Shown piece by piece: positions 1 through 7,680 of a stretch of 64,000 bases of DNA. Each line of letters starts with the position of its first letter. Within the stretch, counting starts at the first letter, position 1. A program made the position numbers and the translations under genes. Below the pieces are notes generated by a model, which saw nothing but the letters and a program-made list of their open reading frames with translations, was not told the DNA's origin and did not search any database. The stretch spans positions 124,001 through 188,000 of the forward strand of contig NZ_JAOQKI010000001.1 in NCBI RefSeq assembly GCF_025567465.1, written 5' to 3'. Origin of the DNA: Roseburia_C amylophila. Its GTDB lineage: Bacteria > Bacillota > Clostridia > Lachnospirales > Lachnospiraceae.

Positions 1-1
1 A

Positions 2-673
2 AAGAAGGCTGGAAAGGAACAGGAAGTACAGGACGGATGGAAAGGACATATTATTCCTTTTGAATTGGTTCAAAATACAATACTATCGGAAGAAAAAGAA
101 AGAATAAAAGCCCAAGAAAACAGATTGTCAGAAATAGCTTCTGAATATGAAGAAATCTTTGATTCTCTTACAGAAGAAGAAAAAGGATTTGATTTTGTAA
201 GTGAAGATGGTTGGGTAATTTCTGAAGTTAAGAGAGCATTGAAATCCGATAGTATAGAATTGGAAACCAAGGAGAAGCTGGAGACTATTGCAAAAATTAA
301 TGATGAAGAAAAGTCATTGAAGGCAGAAATAAAAACGAAGAGTGCATCATTGGAAACAAAAACAAAGGATATCATTGAAAATCTTTCTGATGAACAGGCT
401 AGTGAACTTCTTAAAGCTAAATGGATAATTCCACTTATTCAAAATATCATGCAGCTTCCAGATAGAATTATCAAAGAATTAGTAGCTAATATTGAATTAT
501 TAGAAAAGAAGTATGAGACTACATTTGAAGAAATTGAAAATGAAATTACAGAAACTGAAAAAGTGATTTCCGGGATGATTGATGAACTTGAAGGTAGTGA
601 ATCTGATATGCTTGGACTTAAGGAGTTAAAAAAATTGTTGGGAGGTGTACAAAATGACGAAAGAAAATGGTAA
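2..673 (+). CDS. hsdM: Type I restriction-modification methyltransferase subunit, C-terminal part
   Basis: The reading frame is open from the left edge, so only the last 223 residues are present and the start lies outside the window. The first residues (GWKGHIIPFELVQ) resemble the end of the HsdM catalytic core. The rest is a charged helical, probably coiled-coil tail, as in HsdM C-termini that contact HsdS. The SAM-binding and NPPF-type catalytic motifs would lie to the left and cannot be checked. The stop overlaps the start of hsdS by 20 bases, which indicates a shared transcript. Identification rests mainly on this context with hsdS and hsdR. HsdM methylates adenines at the site chosen by HsdS. 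Confidence 0.85.
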   Translation, partial: KKAGKEQEVQDGWKGHIIPFELVQNTILSEEKERIKAQENRLSEIASEYEEIFDSLTEEEKGFDFVSEDGWVISEVKRALKSDSIELETKEKLETIAKINDEEKSLKAEIKTKSASLETKTKDIIENLSDEQASELLKAKWIIPLIQNIMQLPDRIIKELVANIELLEKKYETTFEEIENEITETEKVISGMIDELEGSESDMLGLKELKKLLGGVQNDERKW

Positions 674-1289
674 ACCTCAAATTAGATTTGCAAAATTCAA
701 GGATACTTGGGAACAGCGTAAGGTTTCTGAGATAGCTATAGAAAAATTATCGAATGGCATAATGAATAATCAGTCAGACGATGAAACAGGAGTGAAGCAT
801 ATTAATGTAATTAATATGTATGACACTGACAAAATTCATCCAGAGAAATTGACATTCAGTAATTATGATGAAGAAGCTGTAAAAAAATGCAACGTAGAGT
901 TTGGAGATATTTTTTTAACAAGAAGTTCCTTGAAACCTGAAGGTATTGCTGAAGCCAATGTATTGCTGGATTCTGGACATTTTGTATATGACGATCATCT
1001 TATAAGACTTAAGGTTAACAAAGAAAAATATGATCCATTTTTTGTTAAACTCAATTTATCTGGAAATGCTTTTAAAAGGCAATTTATTGTAAGGGCAAAG
1101 ACAACGGCATTTACGACAATTGGACAGGAAGATATTTCAGAATGTTTAGGATTCTTTCCTAAAAAAGAAGAGCAGCAACAAATTGGTGAATACTTTATGA
1201 CCCTCGACCATCTCATCACTCTTCATCAGCGTGAGCTGGAAAAATTGAAAATACTAAAAAAAGCGTGTCTTGAAAAGATGTTTGTATAG
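654..1289 (+). CDS. hsdS: Half-size type I specificity subunit HsdS (one target-recognition domain)
   Basis: This 211-residue protein has the HsdS layout for a single target-recognition domain: an opening WEQRK motif (about residues 19-23), a variable domain, then the conserved helix entry EEQQQIGEYF, LITLHQRELEKLK and the ending CLEKMFV. Normal HsdS proteins are near 400 residues with two such units, so this is half length; half-size HsdS proteins are known to work as dimers. ATG 654 is chosen because GGAGG lies 8 bases upstream; an in-frame GTG at 645 sits inside that ribosome site. The WEQRK and HQRE codons contain CAGCGTAAG and its one-base variant CAGCGTGAG, the repeats that bound the second cassette at 2.9-3.4 kb. 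DNA specificity cannot be predicted. Confidence 0.88.
   Translation: MTKENGKPQIRFAKFKDTWEQRKVSEIAIEKLSNGIMNNQSDDETGVKHINVINMYDTDKIHPEKLTFSNYDEEAVKKCNVEFGDIFLTRSSLKPEGIAEANVLLDSGHFVYDDHLIRLKVNKEKYDPFFVKLNLSGNAFKRQFIVRAKTTAFTTIGQEDISECLGFFPKKEEQQQIGEYFMTLDHLITLHQRELEKLKILKKACLEKMFV
706..722 (+). repeat. hsdS cassette repeat, copy 1 (WEQRK codons)
   Basis: CTTGGGAACAGCGTAAG here is identical over 17 bases to 2862-2878, in the same orientation, and codes for the WEQRK entry into an HsdS target-recognition domain. Recombination between the copies would remove about 2.16 kb, namely the first recognition domain and the three-gene module, and fuse the second domain to the hsdS start codon. Confidence 0.85.
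1224..1236 (+). repeat. hsdS cassette repeat, variant copy (HQRE codons)
   Basis: TCATCAGCGTGAG codes for the HQRE part of the LITLHQRE motif. It differs by one base from TCATCAGCGTAAG at 3404-3416. With the copy at 706 it brackets the first recognition domain of hsdS. Confidence 0.6.
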
Positions 1290-1302
1290 GAGAAGTGAGA
1301 AT

Positions 1303-1956
1303 ATGGAAAAAATAATTTTATATCATGGGACTTCAGATAAAAAAGTCGTACCACAATATGGATTGGGTGAAGAGAAACATGATTACGGAAAAGGTTTCTA
1401 TCTTACTGAGAATGTTGAACTTGCAAAAGAGTGGGCTGTTTGTAAACCAGATGAAAAGAACGGATGGGTTCATAAGTACGAATTGGAAATTACTAATTTG
1501 AAAATATTAGATTTTCAACAACACAATGTTTTGGCCTGGTTAGCAGAATTAATGAAGCATCGAGATGCAGCAGACACCAAGCGTTATAGAATTTTAGCCC
1601 AAAAGTTTATTGAAAAGTACGGAATGGATACAAGTCAATATGATGTTATCAAAGGTTGGAGAGCTAATGCATCATATTTTTATGTGGCAAAAGAGTTTGT
1701 CCGCGATAATATTGATATAGAAATTCTCGAGGAGTTATTATCGTTGGGCGGTCTTGGTATTCAATATTGTATAAAATCAGAGTTAGCATATTCAAAGTTA
1801 GAAGAAGTAGACGCAGAATTGATGAGTGTTAATTATAATGAATTCAATGATAAATATAATCAAAGAGACGTAGTCGCAAGGAAAAATATGCGTGAGCTTG
1901 TTAACTCAGATGCAAATAAGGTAACCAATGTGTTTAGCACATTATTTGAGAGGTGA
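1303..1956 (+). CDS. DUF3990-like protein, predicted ADP-ribosyltransferase fold
   Basis: This 217-residue soluble protein opens with YHGTS (His8) and continues with DYGKGFYLT (Tyr33). That pair resembles the H-G-T/S and G-x-G-x-Y-x-(S/T) motifs of PARP- and diphtheria-toxin-type ADP-ribosyltransferases, which use His and Tyr to hold NAD. A third catalytic residue is not certain; a candidate segment is GIQYCIKSE near residues 150-158. The overall pattern, including YDVIKGWRANASYF, matches what I know as DUF3990. ATG 1303 is used because AGGAG at 1288-1292 precedes it at normal spacing. It begins 13 bases after hsdS and is probably translationally coupled to the next two genes, the last being a NADAR protein. 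Inference: the NAD-dependent effector or toxin of a small module. No substrate is known from the sequence. Confidence 0.65.
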   Translation: MEKIILYHGTSDKKVVPQYGLGEEKHDYGKGFYLTENVELAKEWAVCKPDEKNGWVHKYELEITNLKILDFQQHNVLAWLAELMKHRDAADTKRYRILAQKFIEKYGMDTSQYDVIKGWRANASYFYVAKEFVRDNIDIEILEELLSLGGLGIQYCIKSELAYSKLEEVDAELMSVNYNEFNDKYNQRDVVARKNMRELVNSDANKVTNVFSTLFER

Positions 1957-1961
1957 TTGAA

Positions 1962-2381
1962 TTGAGAGCATATTCAGATGCATATTTAAATGATGTAGTT
2001 GAAAATCAGGGGAAACTATTTGATTTTATTTCTCAAAAATATCCTCAAAAAGATACAGCGGATTTTATTCATGCTTATATGGTAAGTAAAACAAGAAAAA
2101 GTATTGATGAAGCTCAAGCTTATGTGAATACTATGAATGCCAATGAGCTGTGGGATTATTTTGAAAAAACAGATAAATATGAACTTAAGGATGGAAGGGC
2201 ACTTGAAGGATTTCTACCAGATTGGATAGGGGAGTTTTATGCTTACTATCAATGGTATTATAATCTCCCGAGTAGTGAGGTTGTCAAAAAAGTTCCATTA
2301 AATTTTTTGATAAAGGCTTATAGTGGATTGCATGATTTAGAACTTGAATTGGCGGTAAAAAAAGTAGGTAAAGTAGCATGA
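1962..2381 (+). CDS. Uncharacterised middle protein of the ART-NADAR module
   Basis: I do not recognise a named domain in this 139-residue acidic, helical, aromatic-rich protein. Visible features are a segment reading SKTRKSIDEAQAYVNTM near residues 44-60 and an aromatic stretch IGEFYAYYQWYYNLPSS near residues 88-104; there is no signal peptide or membrane span. TTG 1962 is preferred because GAGGTG at 1949-1954 lies about 7 bases upstream; a GTG at 1953 is in frame but sits inside that ribosome site. The gene follows the DUF3990 stop by 5 bases and overlaps the NADAR start by 4 bases (ATGA). Its fixed place between a predicted ADP-ribosyltransferase and a predicted ADP-ribose-acting protein suggests an antitoxin, adaptor or chaperone role, but that is inference only. 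Confidence 0.6.
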   Translation: MRAYSDAYLNDVVENQGKLFDFISQKYPQKDTADFIHAYMVSKTRKSIDEAQAYVNTMNANELWDYFEKTDKYELKDGRALEGFLPDWIGEFYAYYQWYYNLPSSEVVKKVPLNFLIKAYSGLHDLELELAVKKVGKVA

Positions 2382-2851
2382 GAGTTATTTGTTTTCATAA
2401 TCCAGAGGAAGAAAATGGTTATTTAAGTAATTGGTATCCAAGCCGATTTATTGTCAATGATATCACCTTTTCTTCTATGGAACAATTTATGATGTATCAA
2501 AAGGCAATATGTTTCGAAGATAATGATATTGCTCAAAAAATTCTTAAGACAGAAAACGTTGCTTATATTAAAGAATTAGGACGACTTATTTCAAATTATA
2601 ATGAAAATTATTGGAATGGTATACGGCAAATTATTGTATTCGAAGGATTGATGGCAAAATTTTCACAGAATGAATCTTTAAAGAGGCAATTGCAAGAGAC
2701 AGAACATTCTATTTTAGCCGAATGTGCAGTAAAGGATAAAATTTGGGGGATTGGTCTTTCTATGGGTGATCCAGATAGATTGGAAATAAGTAAATGGAAG
2801 GGACAAAATTTGTTGGGTTATACATTAATGATGGTGCGAGATTGGCTATAA
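2378..2851 (+). CDS. NADAR-family protein (YbiA-like, ADP-ribose-acting)
   Basis: The 157-residue protein shows the NADAR pattern from end to end: NGYLSNWYPS near residue 12, SSMEQFMMYQKA with the conserved Glu near 36, KELGR, KIWGIGLSMGD near 124, and WKGQNLLG near 140. Family members are cytosolic enzymes acting on ADP-ribose-linked or related N-glycosides, and some have been reported to remove ADP-ribose from guanine in nucleic acid, opposing DNA ADP-ribosylating toxins. Here it is the last of three overlapping genes starting with a predicted ADP-ribosyltransferase, so an antidote role is the simplest inference. Its stop codon is followed in the same frame by the start-less hsdS cassette, which shows how tightly the module is packed between hsdS parts. 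Confidence 0.82.
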   Translation: MRVICFHNPEEENGYLSNWYPSRFIVNDITFSSMEQFMMYQKAICFEDNDIAQKILKTENVAYIKELGRLISNYNENYWNGIRQIIVFEGLMAKFSQNESLKRQLQETEHSILAECAVKDKIWGIGLSMGDPDRLEISKWKGQNLLGYTLMMVRDWL

Positions 2852-2861
2852 AATCCATTTT

Positions 2862-2878
2862 CTTGGGAACAGCGTAAG
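2862..2878 (+). repeat. hsdS cassette repeat, copy 2 (WEQRK codons)
   Basis: This stretch is identical over 17 bases to 706-722 and marks the left boundary of the silent hsdS cassette. It has the same orientation as copy 1. Confidence 0.85.
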
Positions 2879-3401
2879 TTCAAAGATACATTTGATTATA
2901 TGCAGAATAACGCTCTATCTAGGGCGGAATTAAGTAGTGCAGATGGCAAGGTTATGAATGTGCATTATGGAGATATTCTGATTAAATATGGAGAGGTTAT
3001 AGATGTAAAAAAAGATGAACTGACTTACCTATTGGATGAATCACTTGTAAAGAAGTATCAGACTTCGTTGTTGCAGAATGGAGATATAATTATTGCAGAT
3101 GCAGCAGAGGATGAAACTGTAGGAAAATGCAGTGAAATGGCGGGCTTGACAGATGAAATAGTATTGTCAGGACTGCATACTATTCCATGTAGACCGAAAG
3201 AAAATTTCGCAGAAGGCTATCTGGGATATTATATGAATTCGGGTTCATATCATGACCAGTTACTTCCGTTGATTCAGGGGACGAAGATTTCATCAATTTC
3301 GAAATCCGCAATACAAAATACATACATTATGTATCCTAAAGCTGAGTCAGAACAGGAGCAAATCGGAGCATATTTCAAGCAACTCGACCGCCTTATCACC
3401 C

Positions 3402-3416
3402 TTCATCAGCGTAAGT
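3402..3416 (+). repeat. hsdS cassette right boundary, inverted partner of 7622-7636
   Basis: TTCATCAGCGTAAGT codes for the HQRK end of the silent cassette. It matches the reverse complement of 7622-7636 at all 15 bases. The two copies enclose hsdR and the recombinase gene in inverted orientation. Confidence 0.85.
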
Positions 3417-3449
3417 TAAGTAAAATAATTTGAACAAAGGAGGAAGAAA

Positions 3450-6400
3450 ATGGTTTTTAATAAAGAATCAGATTTTGAAGAAGCCTTAATTAGAATATTA
3501 TCTGAAAAAGGCTGGGAAAAAGAAGTACTTAAAAACTACTCAGAAGAGGATTTACTGCGAAATTGGGCAGATATTCTTTTTGAAAATAACCGTGATATAG
3601 ACAGACTAAATGATTATCCACTGACAGATGGCGAAATGCAGCAGATTCTGGAACAAATTGAAACACTCAGAACTCCATTAAAATTAAATGGATTTATTAA
3701 TGGAAAAAGTGTTTCTATTGTGAGGGATAATCCGGATGATAAATTACATTTTGGTAAAGAAATCAGCCTTAAAATATACGACCGTCGTGAAATTGCAGCA
3801 GGACAGAGCAGATATCAGATTGTACAACAGCCTAAATTCCCAACTAAGTCGAGTGTGTTGAATGATCGGCGTGGAGATTTAATGTTGCTTATTAATGGTA
3901 TGCCTGTAATACATATTGAATTGAAAAAAAGTGGAGTGCCAGTAAGCAAGGCATATCATCAGATTGAAAAATATTCACGGGAGGGTGTATTTAGTGGATT
4001 GTTTTCTTTGGTTCAGATTTTTGTGGCAATGGAACCTGATGAAACGGTTTATTTTGCTAATCCTGGACCAGATGGTAAATTTAATTCTGATTATTATTTC
4101 CATTGGGCAGATTATAATAACGAACCAATTAACGAATGGGATAAAATTGCGTCTACACTGCTTTCCATTCCGATGGCACATCAGCTGATTGGTTTTTATA
4201 CGGTTGCAGATGATTCTGATGGATTGTTAAAAGTAATGCGTAGTTATCAGTACTTTGCAGCAAGTGCAATATCAGATAAGGTGGCAAAAGCAAAGTGGGA
4301 AGGAGACAATCAGCTTGGTGGTTATATCTGGCATACAACCGGTTCGGGAAAGACAATGACTAGTTTTAAGTCAGCACAGCTTATAGCCAGTTCAAGAGAT
4401 GCAGATAAAGTTATTTTTCTTGTAGATAGGATTGAGCTTGGCACACAATCATTAAAAGAATATCGTGGATTTGCAGATGAAAACGAAACTGTTCAGGCAA
4501 CGGAGAATACAGGTGTGCTTATTACCAAATTAAAAAGCTCGAATCCGGCAGACACACTTATTGTTACTTCTATACAAAAAATGAGCAATATTAAGGAAGA
4601 AGCTGATGGTCTGAATACATGTGACATTGAAACTATTAATAAAAAACGAATTGTATTTATTATTGATGAATGTCATCGTTCTACATTTGGAGATATGTTA
4701 ATTACAATAAAAAATACATTTCCAAAAGCAATGTTTTTTGGTTTTACAGGAACGCCGATTCATGAGAAGAATGAAAAACAAAAGAATACAACGGCAACAG
4801 TTTTTGGAAATGAGCTTCATAGATATAGTATTGCAGATGGAATCAGAGATAAGAATGTGCTTGGATTTGATCCATATAAAGTATTGACTTTTAAAGATAA
4901 AGATATCCGCAAAGTTGTTGCGTTGGAAAAAGCCAAAGCAAAGACGGAGGAAGAAGCAGTTGCGAATCCTGATAAAAGTAAGATTTATTATAAATATATG
5001 GATGTAAGTCAGGTAAGCATGACAGGAGATATTGATAAAAAAGGTAATTATATAAAAGGAATTGAGGATTATATTCCGAATGTTCAATATAGAACAGAAG
5101 AGCATACTAAAACAGTAGTAACAGATATATTGGATAACTGGATAACTCTAAGCCATAATAGTAAATTCCATGCGATATTTGCAACAAGCAGCATACTGGA
5201 AGCAATAGAATATTATCGTTTATTTAAAAAAATGAAGCCGGAATTGAAGGTTACAGCACTGTTTGATTCTAATATAGATAATAATGGCGGTGTTGCATTT
5301 AAAGAGGACGGACTTGTTGAAATAATTGAAGATTATAAGAAAAAATATGGTCAGGAATTTTCGATTGCAACATTTCCAAAGATGAAAAAGGATATTGCGG
5401 CTCGTCTGGCACACAAAAAGCCATATGAGAGAATTGCAAGTGAGCCAGATAAACAAATTGATTTGCTTATTGTTGTAGACCAGATGTTGACAGGATTTGA
5501 TTCTAAATGGATTAATACTTTATATATGGACAAAGTTCTTCGGTATGAGAATTTAATACAGGCATTTTCAAGAACTAATCGTCTATTTGGACCAGATAAA
5601 CCATTTGGAACAATTCGTTATTATCGTAAACCACATACAATGGAAAAGAATATTAATGATGCGGTAGAACTTTATTCAGGTGATAGACCATTGGGATTAT
5701 TTGTCCAGCATTTGCCAGAGAATTTGGAAGAGATGAATGGGATTTTTGCGGAAATATCAGAGTTGTTTGAAAATGCAGGAGTAACTAACTTTGAAAAGCT
5801 GCCCGAAGACAAATCGGTTTGTGGAAGGTTTGCAAAGGAATTTAATAGATTAAATAGTTATTTAGAGGCAGCTAAAATACAAGGGTTTAAATGGAGCAAA
5901 CCTTCATATGTAAATGAGAATACAGGTGAAATAATTGATGTCTGTATAGACGAAAAAACATATTTAATTTTAGTACTTCGCTATAAAGAACTAGGTGGTA
6001 ACGATGTGGGAATGAGTGATGGCGATGCACCCTATGATTTGGAAGGATATATTACAGAAATCGATACAGGTCTGATTGATTCAGATTATATGAATTCCCG
6101 TTTTGATAAATATATTAAATTGCTTTATGGAGAAGGTTCAACACAGGAAACTGTAGATCAGGCAGAAACAGAATTGCATAAGACATTTGCAACACTTTCT
6201 CAGGAAGAACAGAAATATGCAAATATTTTCCTGCATGATATCCAGCGGGGAGATGTAGAAGTGACTGTTGGAAAATCATTGAGAGATTATATCAATGAAT
6301 ACATGTCAAAAGCGAAAGATAACCAAATTCATCAAATATCCTTTGCCATAGGTGTGGATGAAGAAAAACTTAGAATTATTATGGACTTGAAATTAAATGA

Positions 6401-6596
6401 TACAAATATAAATGAGTTTGGTCGGTATGAAGAGCTAAGACAGACTATTGATAAGAATAGGGCAAAAGAATATTTTGAAAGAATTGAAGGAAGAAAAATA
6501 ATACCACCTAAAGTTAATATTAAAGTTGACAAGTTGCTGCGGGAATTTATTATCAGAGGTGGCTTTGAAATTCAGATGCCGGAAGAGTATAAGTAG
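3450..6596 (+). CDS. hsdR: Type I restriction endonuclease subunit HsdR
   Basis: This 1048-residue ATP-dependent DNA translocase and nuclease is the cleavage subunit of the HsdMSR complex. The N-terminal nuclease signature is RGDLMLLING followed by IELKK, giving Asp143, Glu157 and Lys159. The motor follows: Walker A TTGSGKT at 296-302, DECH box at 406-409, GFTGTPI, and a late helicase motif AFSRTNR. Length fits full-size HsdR and no frameshift was seen. ATG 3450 follows AAGGAGG at 3437-3443. It lies 16 bases after the silent hsdS cassette and before the recombinase, an order compatible with a shared transcript. With hsdM and a half-size hsdS it may form a working system that cuts unmethylated foreign DNA. 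Confidence 0.97.
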   Translation: MVFNKESDFEEALIRILSEKGWEKEVLKNYSEEDLLRNWADILFENNRDIDRLNDYPLTDGEMQQILEQIETLRTPLKLNGFINGKSVSIVRDNPDDKLHFGKEISLKIYDRREIAAGQSRYQIVQQPKFPTKSSVLNDRRGDLMLLINGMPVIHIELKKSGVPVSKAYHQIEKYSREGVFSGLFSLVQIFVAMEPDETVYFANPGPDGKFNSDYYFHWADYNNEPINEWDKIASTLLSIPMAHQLIGFYTVADDSDGLLKVMRSYQYFAASAISDKVAKAKWEGDNQLGGYIWHTTGSGKTMTSFKSAQLIASSRDADKVIFLVDRIELGTQSLKEYRGFADENETVQATENTGVLITKLKSSNPADTLIVTSIQKMSNIKEEADGLNTCDIETINKKRIVFIIDECHRSTFGDMLITIKNTFPKAMFFGFTGTPIHEKNEKQKNTTATVFGNELHRYSIADGIRDKNVLGFDPYKVLTFKDKDIRKVVALEKAKAKTEEEAVANPDKSKIYYKYMDVSQVSMTGDIDKKGNYIKGIEDYIPNVQYRTEEHTKTVVTDILDNWITLSHNSKFHAIFATSSILEAIEYYRLFKKMKPELKVTALFDSNIDNNGGVAFKEDGLVEIIEDYKKKYGQEFSIATFPKMKKDIAARLAHKKPYERIASEPDKQIDLLIVVDQMLTGFDSKWINTLYMDKVLRYENLIQAFSRTNRLFGPDKPFGTIRYYRKPHTMEKNINDAVELYSGDRPLGLFVQHLPENLEEMNGIFAEISELFENAGVTNFEKLPEDKSVCGRFAKEFNRLNSYLEAAKIQGFKWSKPSYVNENTGEIIDVCIDEKTYLILVLRYKELGGNDVGMSDGDAPYDLEGYITEIDTGLIDSDYMNSRFDKYIKLLYGEGSTQETVDQAETELHKTFATLSQEEQKYANIFLHDIQRGDVEVTVGKSLRDYINEYMSKAKDNQIHQISFAIGVDEEKLRIIMDLKLNDTNINEFGRYEELRQTIDKNRAKEYFERIEGRKIIPPKVNIKVDKLLREFIIRGGFEIQMPEEYK

Positions 6597-6647
6597 TTAG
6601 GTAAGATAAGAATATTGCACTAATCGGATGATATATTATGTTTATGT

Positions 6648-6656
6648 CAGCGTAAG
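6648..6656 (+). repeat. CAGCGTAAG core upstream of the recombinase
   Basis: CAGCGTAAG occurs here between hsdR and the recombinase gene, outside any gene, in the same orientation as in the hsdS cassettes. Together with the inverted copy at 7622 it brackets the recombinase gene. It is short, so chance is possible, but its position argues for a recombination site. Confidence 0.55.
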
Positions 6657-6679
6657 TAAATTCAAAATGGAGGTAACTT

Positions 6680-7606
6680 ATGCTAACGGATATGAACAAT
6701 CAGGTATTTTTTTGCGATTATTATAAACAATGGGTGGATGTGTACAAAAAGGGTGCGATAAGAGAAGCAACCATGTCAAAATATTTGATGTCCCAGAAAT
6801 GGATTAAAAAATTAGCACCCGAATTAAAACTATCAGAACTGACGAGAACTGCTTATCAGAAACTTTTAAATGATTATGCAAAAGAACATGAGAGACAGAC
6901 AACACTGGATTTTCACCATCAGTTAAAAGGAGCAATTCTGGATGCGGTAGATGAAGGGATGCTGGAAAGAGATCCAACAAGAAAAGCGATAATAAAGGGG
7001 AAAACACCAAGAGCAAAGAAGATTAAGTATTTAAATCAGTTTGAATTGCATACATTAATTGCCAATTTAGATATAAAAGAAGAAGCTAACTGGGATTGGT
7101 TTATTCTTTTGGTGGCAAAAACAGGAATGCGATTCTCTGAGGCTCTTGCTATTACACCAGCTGATTTTGATTTTTCAAGACAAACATTATCCATTAGTAA
7201 GACTTGGGATTATAAAGGAGAAGGAGGATTTTTGCCGACAAAGAATAAGTCTTCGGTGAGAAAGATACAGATTGATTGGCAGATAGTAGTTAAGTTTTCA
7301 GAATTAGTAAAAGGGTTACCGGATGATAAACCGATTTTTGTAGGAAAGTCCAAGATATATAATTCTACAGTAAATGATATACTTACAAGGCATTGCAAAA
7401 AATGTGGTATTTCTGAAATTTCAATACATGGACTCCGCCATACGCATGCGTCGTTACTGCTATTTGCAGGAGTATCCATTGCAAGTGTAGCTCGAAGATT
7501 GGGACATGCAAGTATGACTACAACACAAAAAACATATTTACACATAATACAGGAACTTGAAAATAAGGATGTCGATTTGGTAATGAGAACTTTATCAGGA
7601 TTATAA
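6680..7606 (+). CDS. Tyrosine recombinase/integrase linked to the hsd locus
   Basis: The 308-residue protein has an N-terminal core-binding domain (about residues 10-95) and a C-terminal catalytic domain with the full tyrosine recombinase set: Arg151 in TGMRFSEAL, a lysine in the PTKNK turn near 188-190, His250 and Arg253 in HGLRHTH, His276 in GHAS, and Tyr286 in TYLH. It makes and rejoins DNA strands through a 3'-phosphotyrosine link. ATG 6680 follows GGAGGT. Recombinases beside hsdS cassettes drive phase-variable switching of type I systems in several Firmicutes. CAGCGTAAG copies lie just before and, inverted, just after the gene. No excisionase or phage gene is nearby, which favours local shuffling over prophage integration. 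Confidence 0.93.
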   Translation: MLTDMNNQVFFCDYYKQWVDVYKKGAIREATMSKYLMSQKWIKKLAPELKLSELTRTAYQKLLNDYAKEHERQTTLDFHHQLKGAILDAVDEGMLERDPTRKAIIKGKTPRAKKIKYLNQFELHTLIANLDIKEEANWDWFILLVAKTGMRFSEALAITPADFDFSRQTLSISKTWDYKGEGGFLPTKNKSSVRKIQIDWQIVVKFSELVKGLPDDKPIFVGKSKIYNSTVNDILTRHCKKCGISEISIHGLRHTHASLLLFAGVSIASVARRLGHASMTTTQKTYLHIIQELENKDVDLVMRTLSGL

Positions 7607-7621
7607 AATTATATAAGGAAG

Positions 7622-7636
7622 ACTTACGCTGATGAA
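7622..7636 (-). repeat. Inverted CAGCGTAAG repeat downstream of the recombinase
   Basis: ACTTACGCTGATGAA is the exact reverse complement of 3402-3416. It sits 16 bases after the recombinase stop and just before the terminator at the right border of the island. Confidence 0.85.
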
Positions 7637-7645
7637 AGTAATGAG

Positions 7646-7670
7646 AAAAGCTGCCGATGGCAGCTTTTCT
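7646..7670. terminator. Terminator between recombinase and methyltransferase gene
   Basis: AAAAGCTGCC, a 3-base loop and GGCAGCTTTT form a 10-base perfect stem whose flanks provide T-runs on both strands. It lies between convergent genes and could stop transcription from both sides. Confidence 0.85.
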
Positions 7671-7680
7671 TGCATTAAAT

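Larger units (their letters stand above)
2852..3433 (+). pseudogene. hsdS: Start-less hsdS target-recognition cassette
   Basis: After the NADAR stop the frame continues as PFSWEQRKF, then a recognition domain, then EQEQIGAYFKQLDRLITLHQRK, and ends after only five more residues (LSKII). It therefore has the WEQRK and HQRK boundaries of one HsdS half but no start codon with a ribosome site before WEQRK; the first internal ATG (2900) falls after the conserved motif. The variable domain differs from that in hsdS at 0.7-1.2 kb. Both boundaries contain CAGCGTAAG. The simplest reading is a silent specificity cassette that could be joined to the expressed hsdS start by site-specific or homologous recombination, rather than random debris. 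It could instead be translated from ATG 2900 as a truncated protein. Confidence 0.8.

Noticed and set aside
2900..3433. Independent gene beginning at ATG 2900
   Set aside because: The conserved WEQRK motif lies upstream of this ATG in the same frame and no ribosome site precedes it, so a start-less cassette is the better description.
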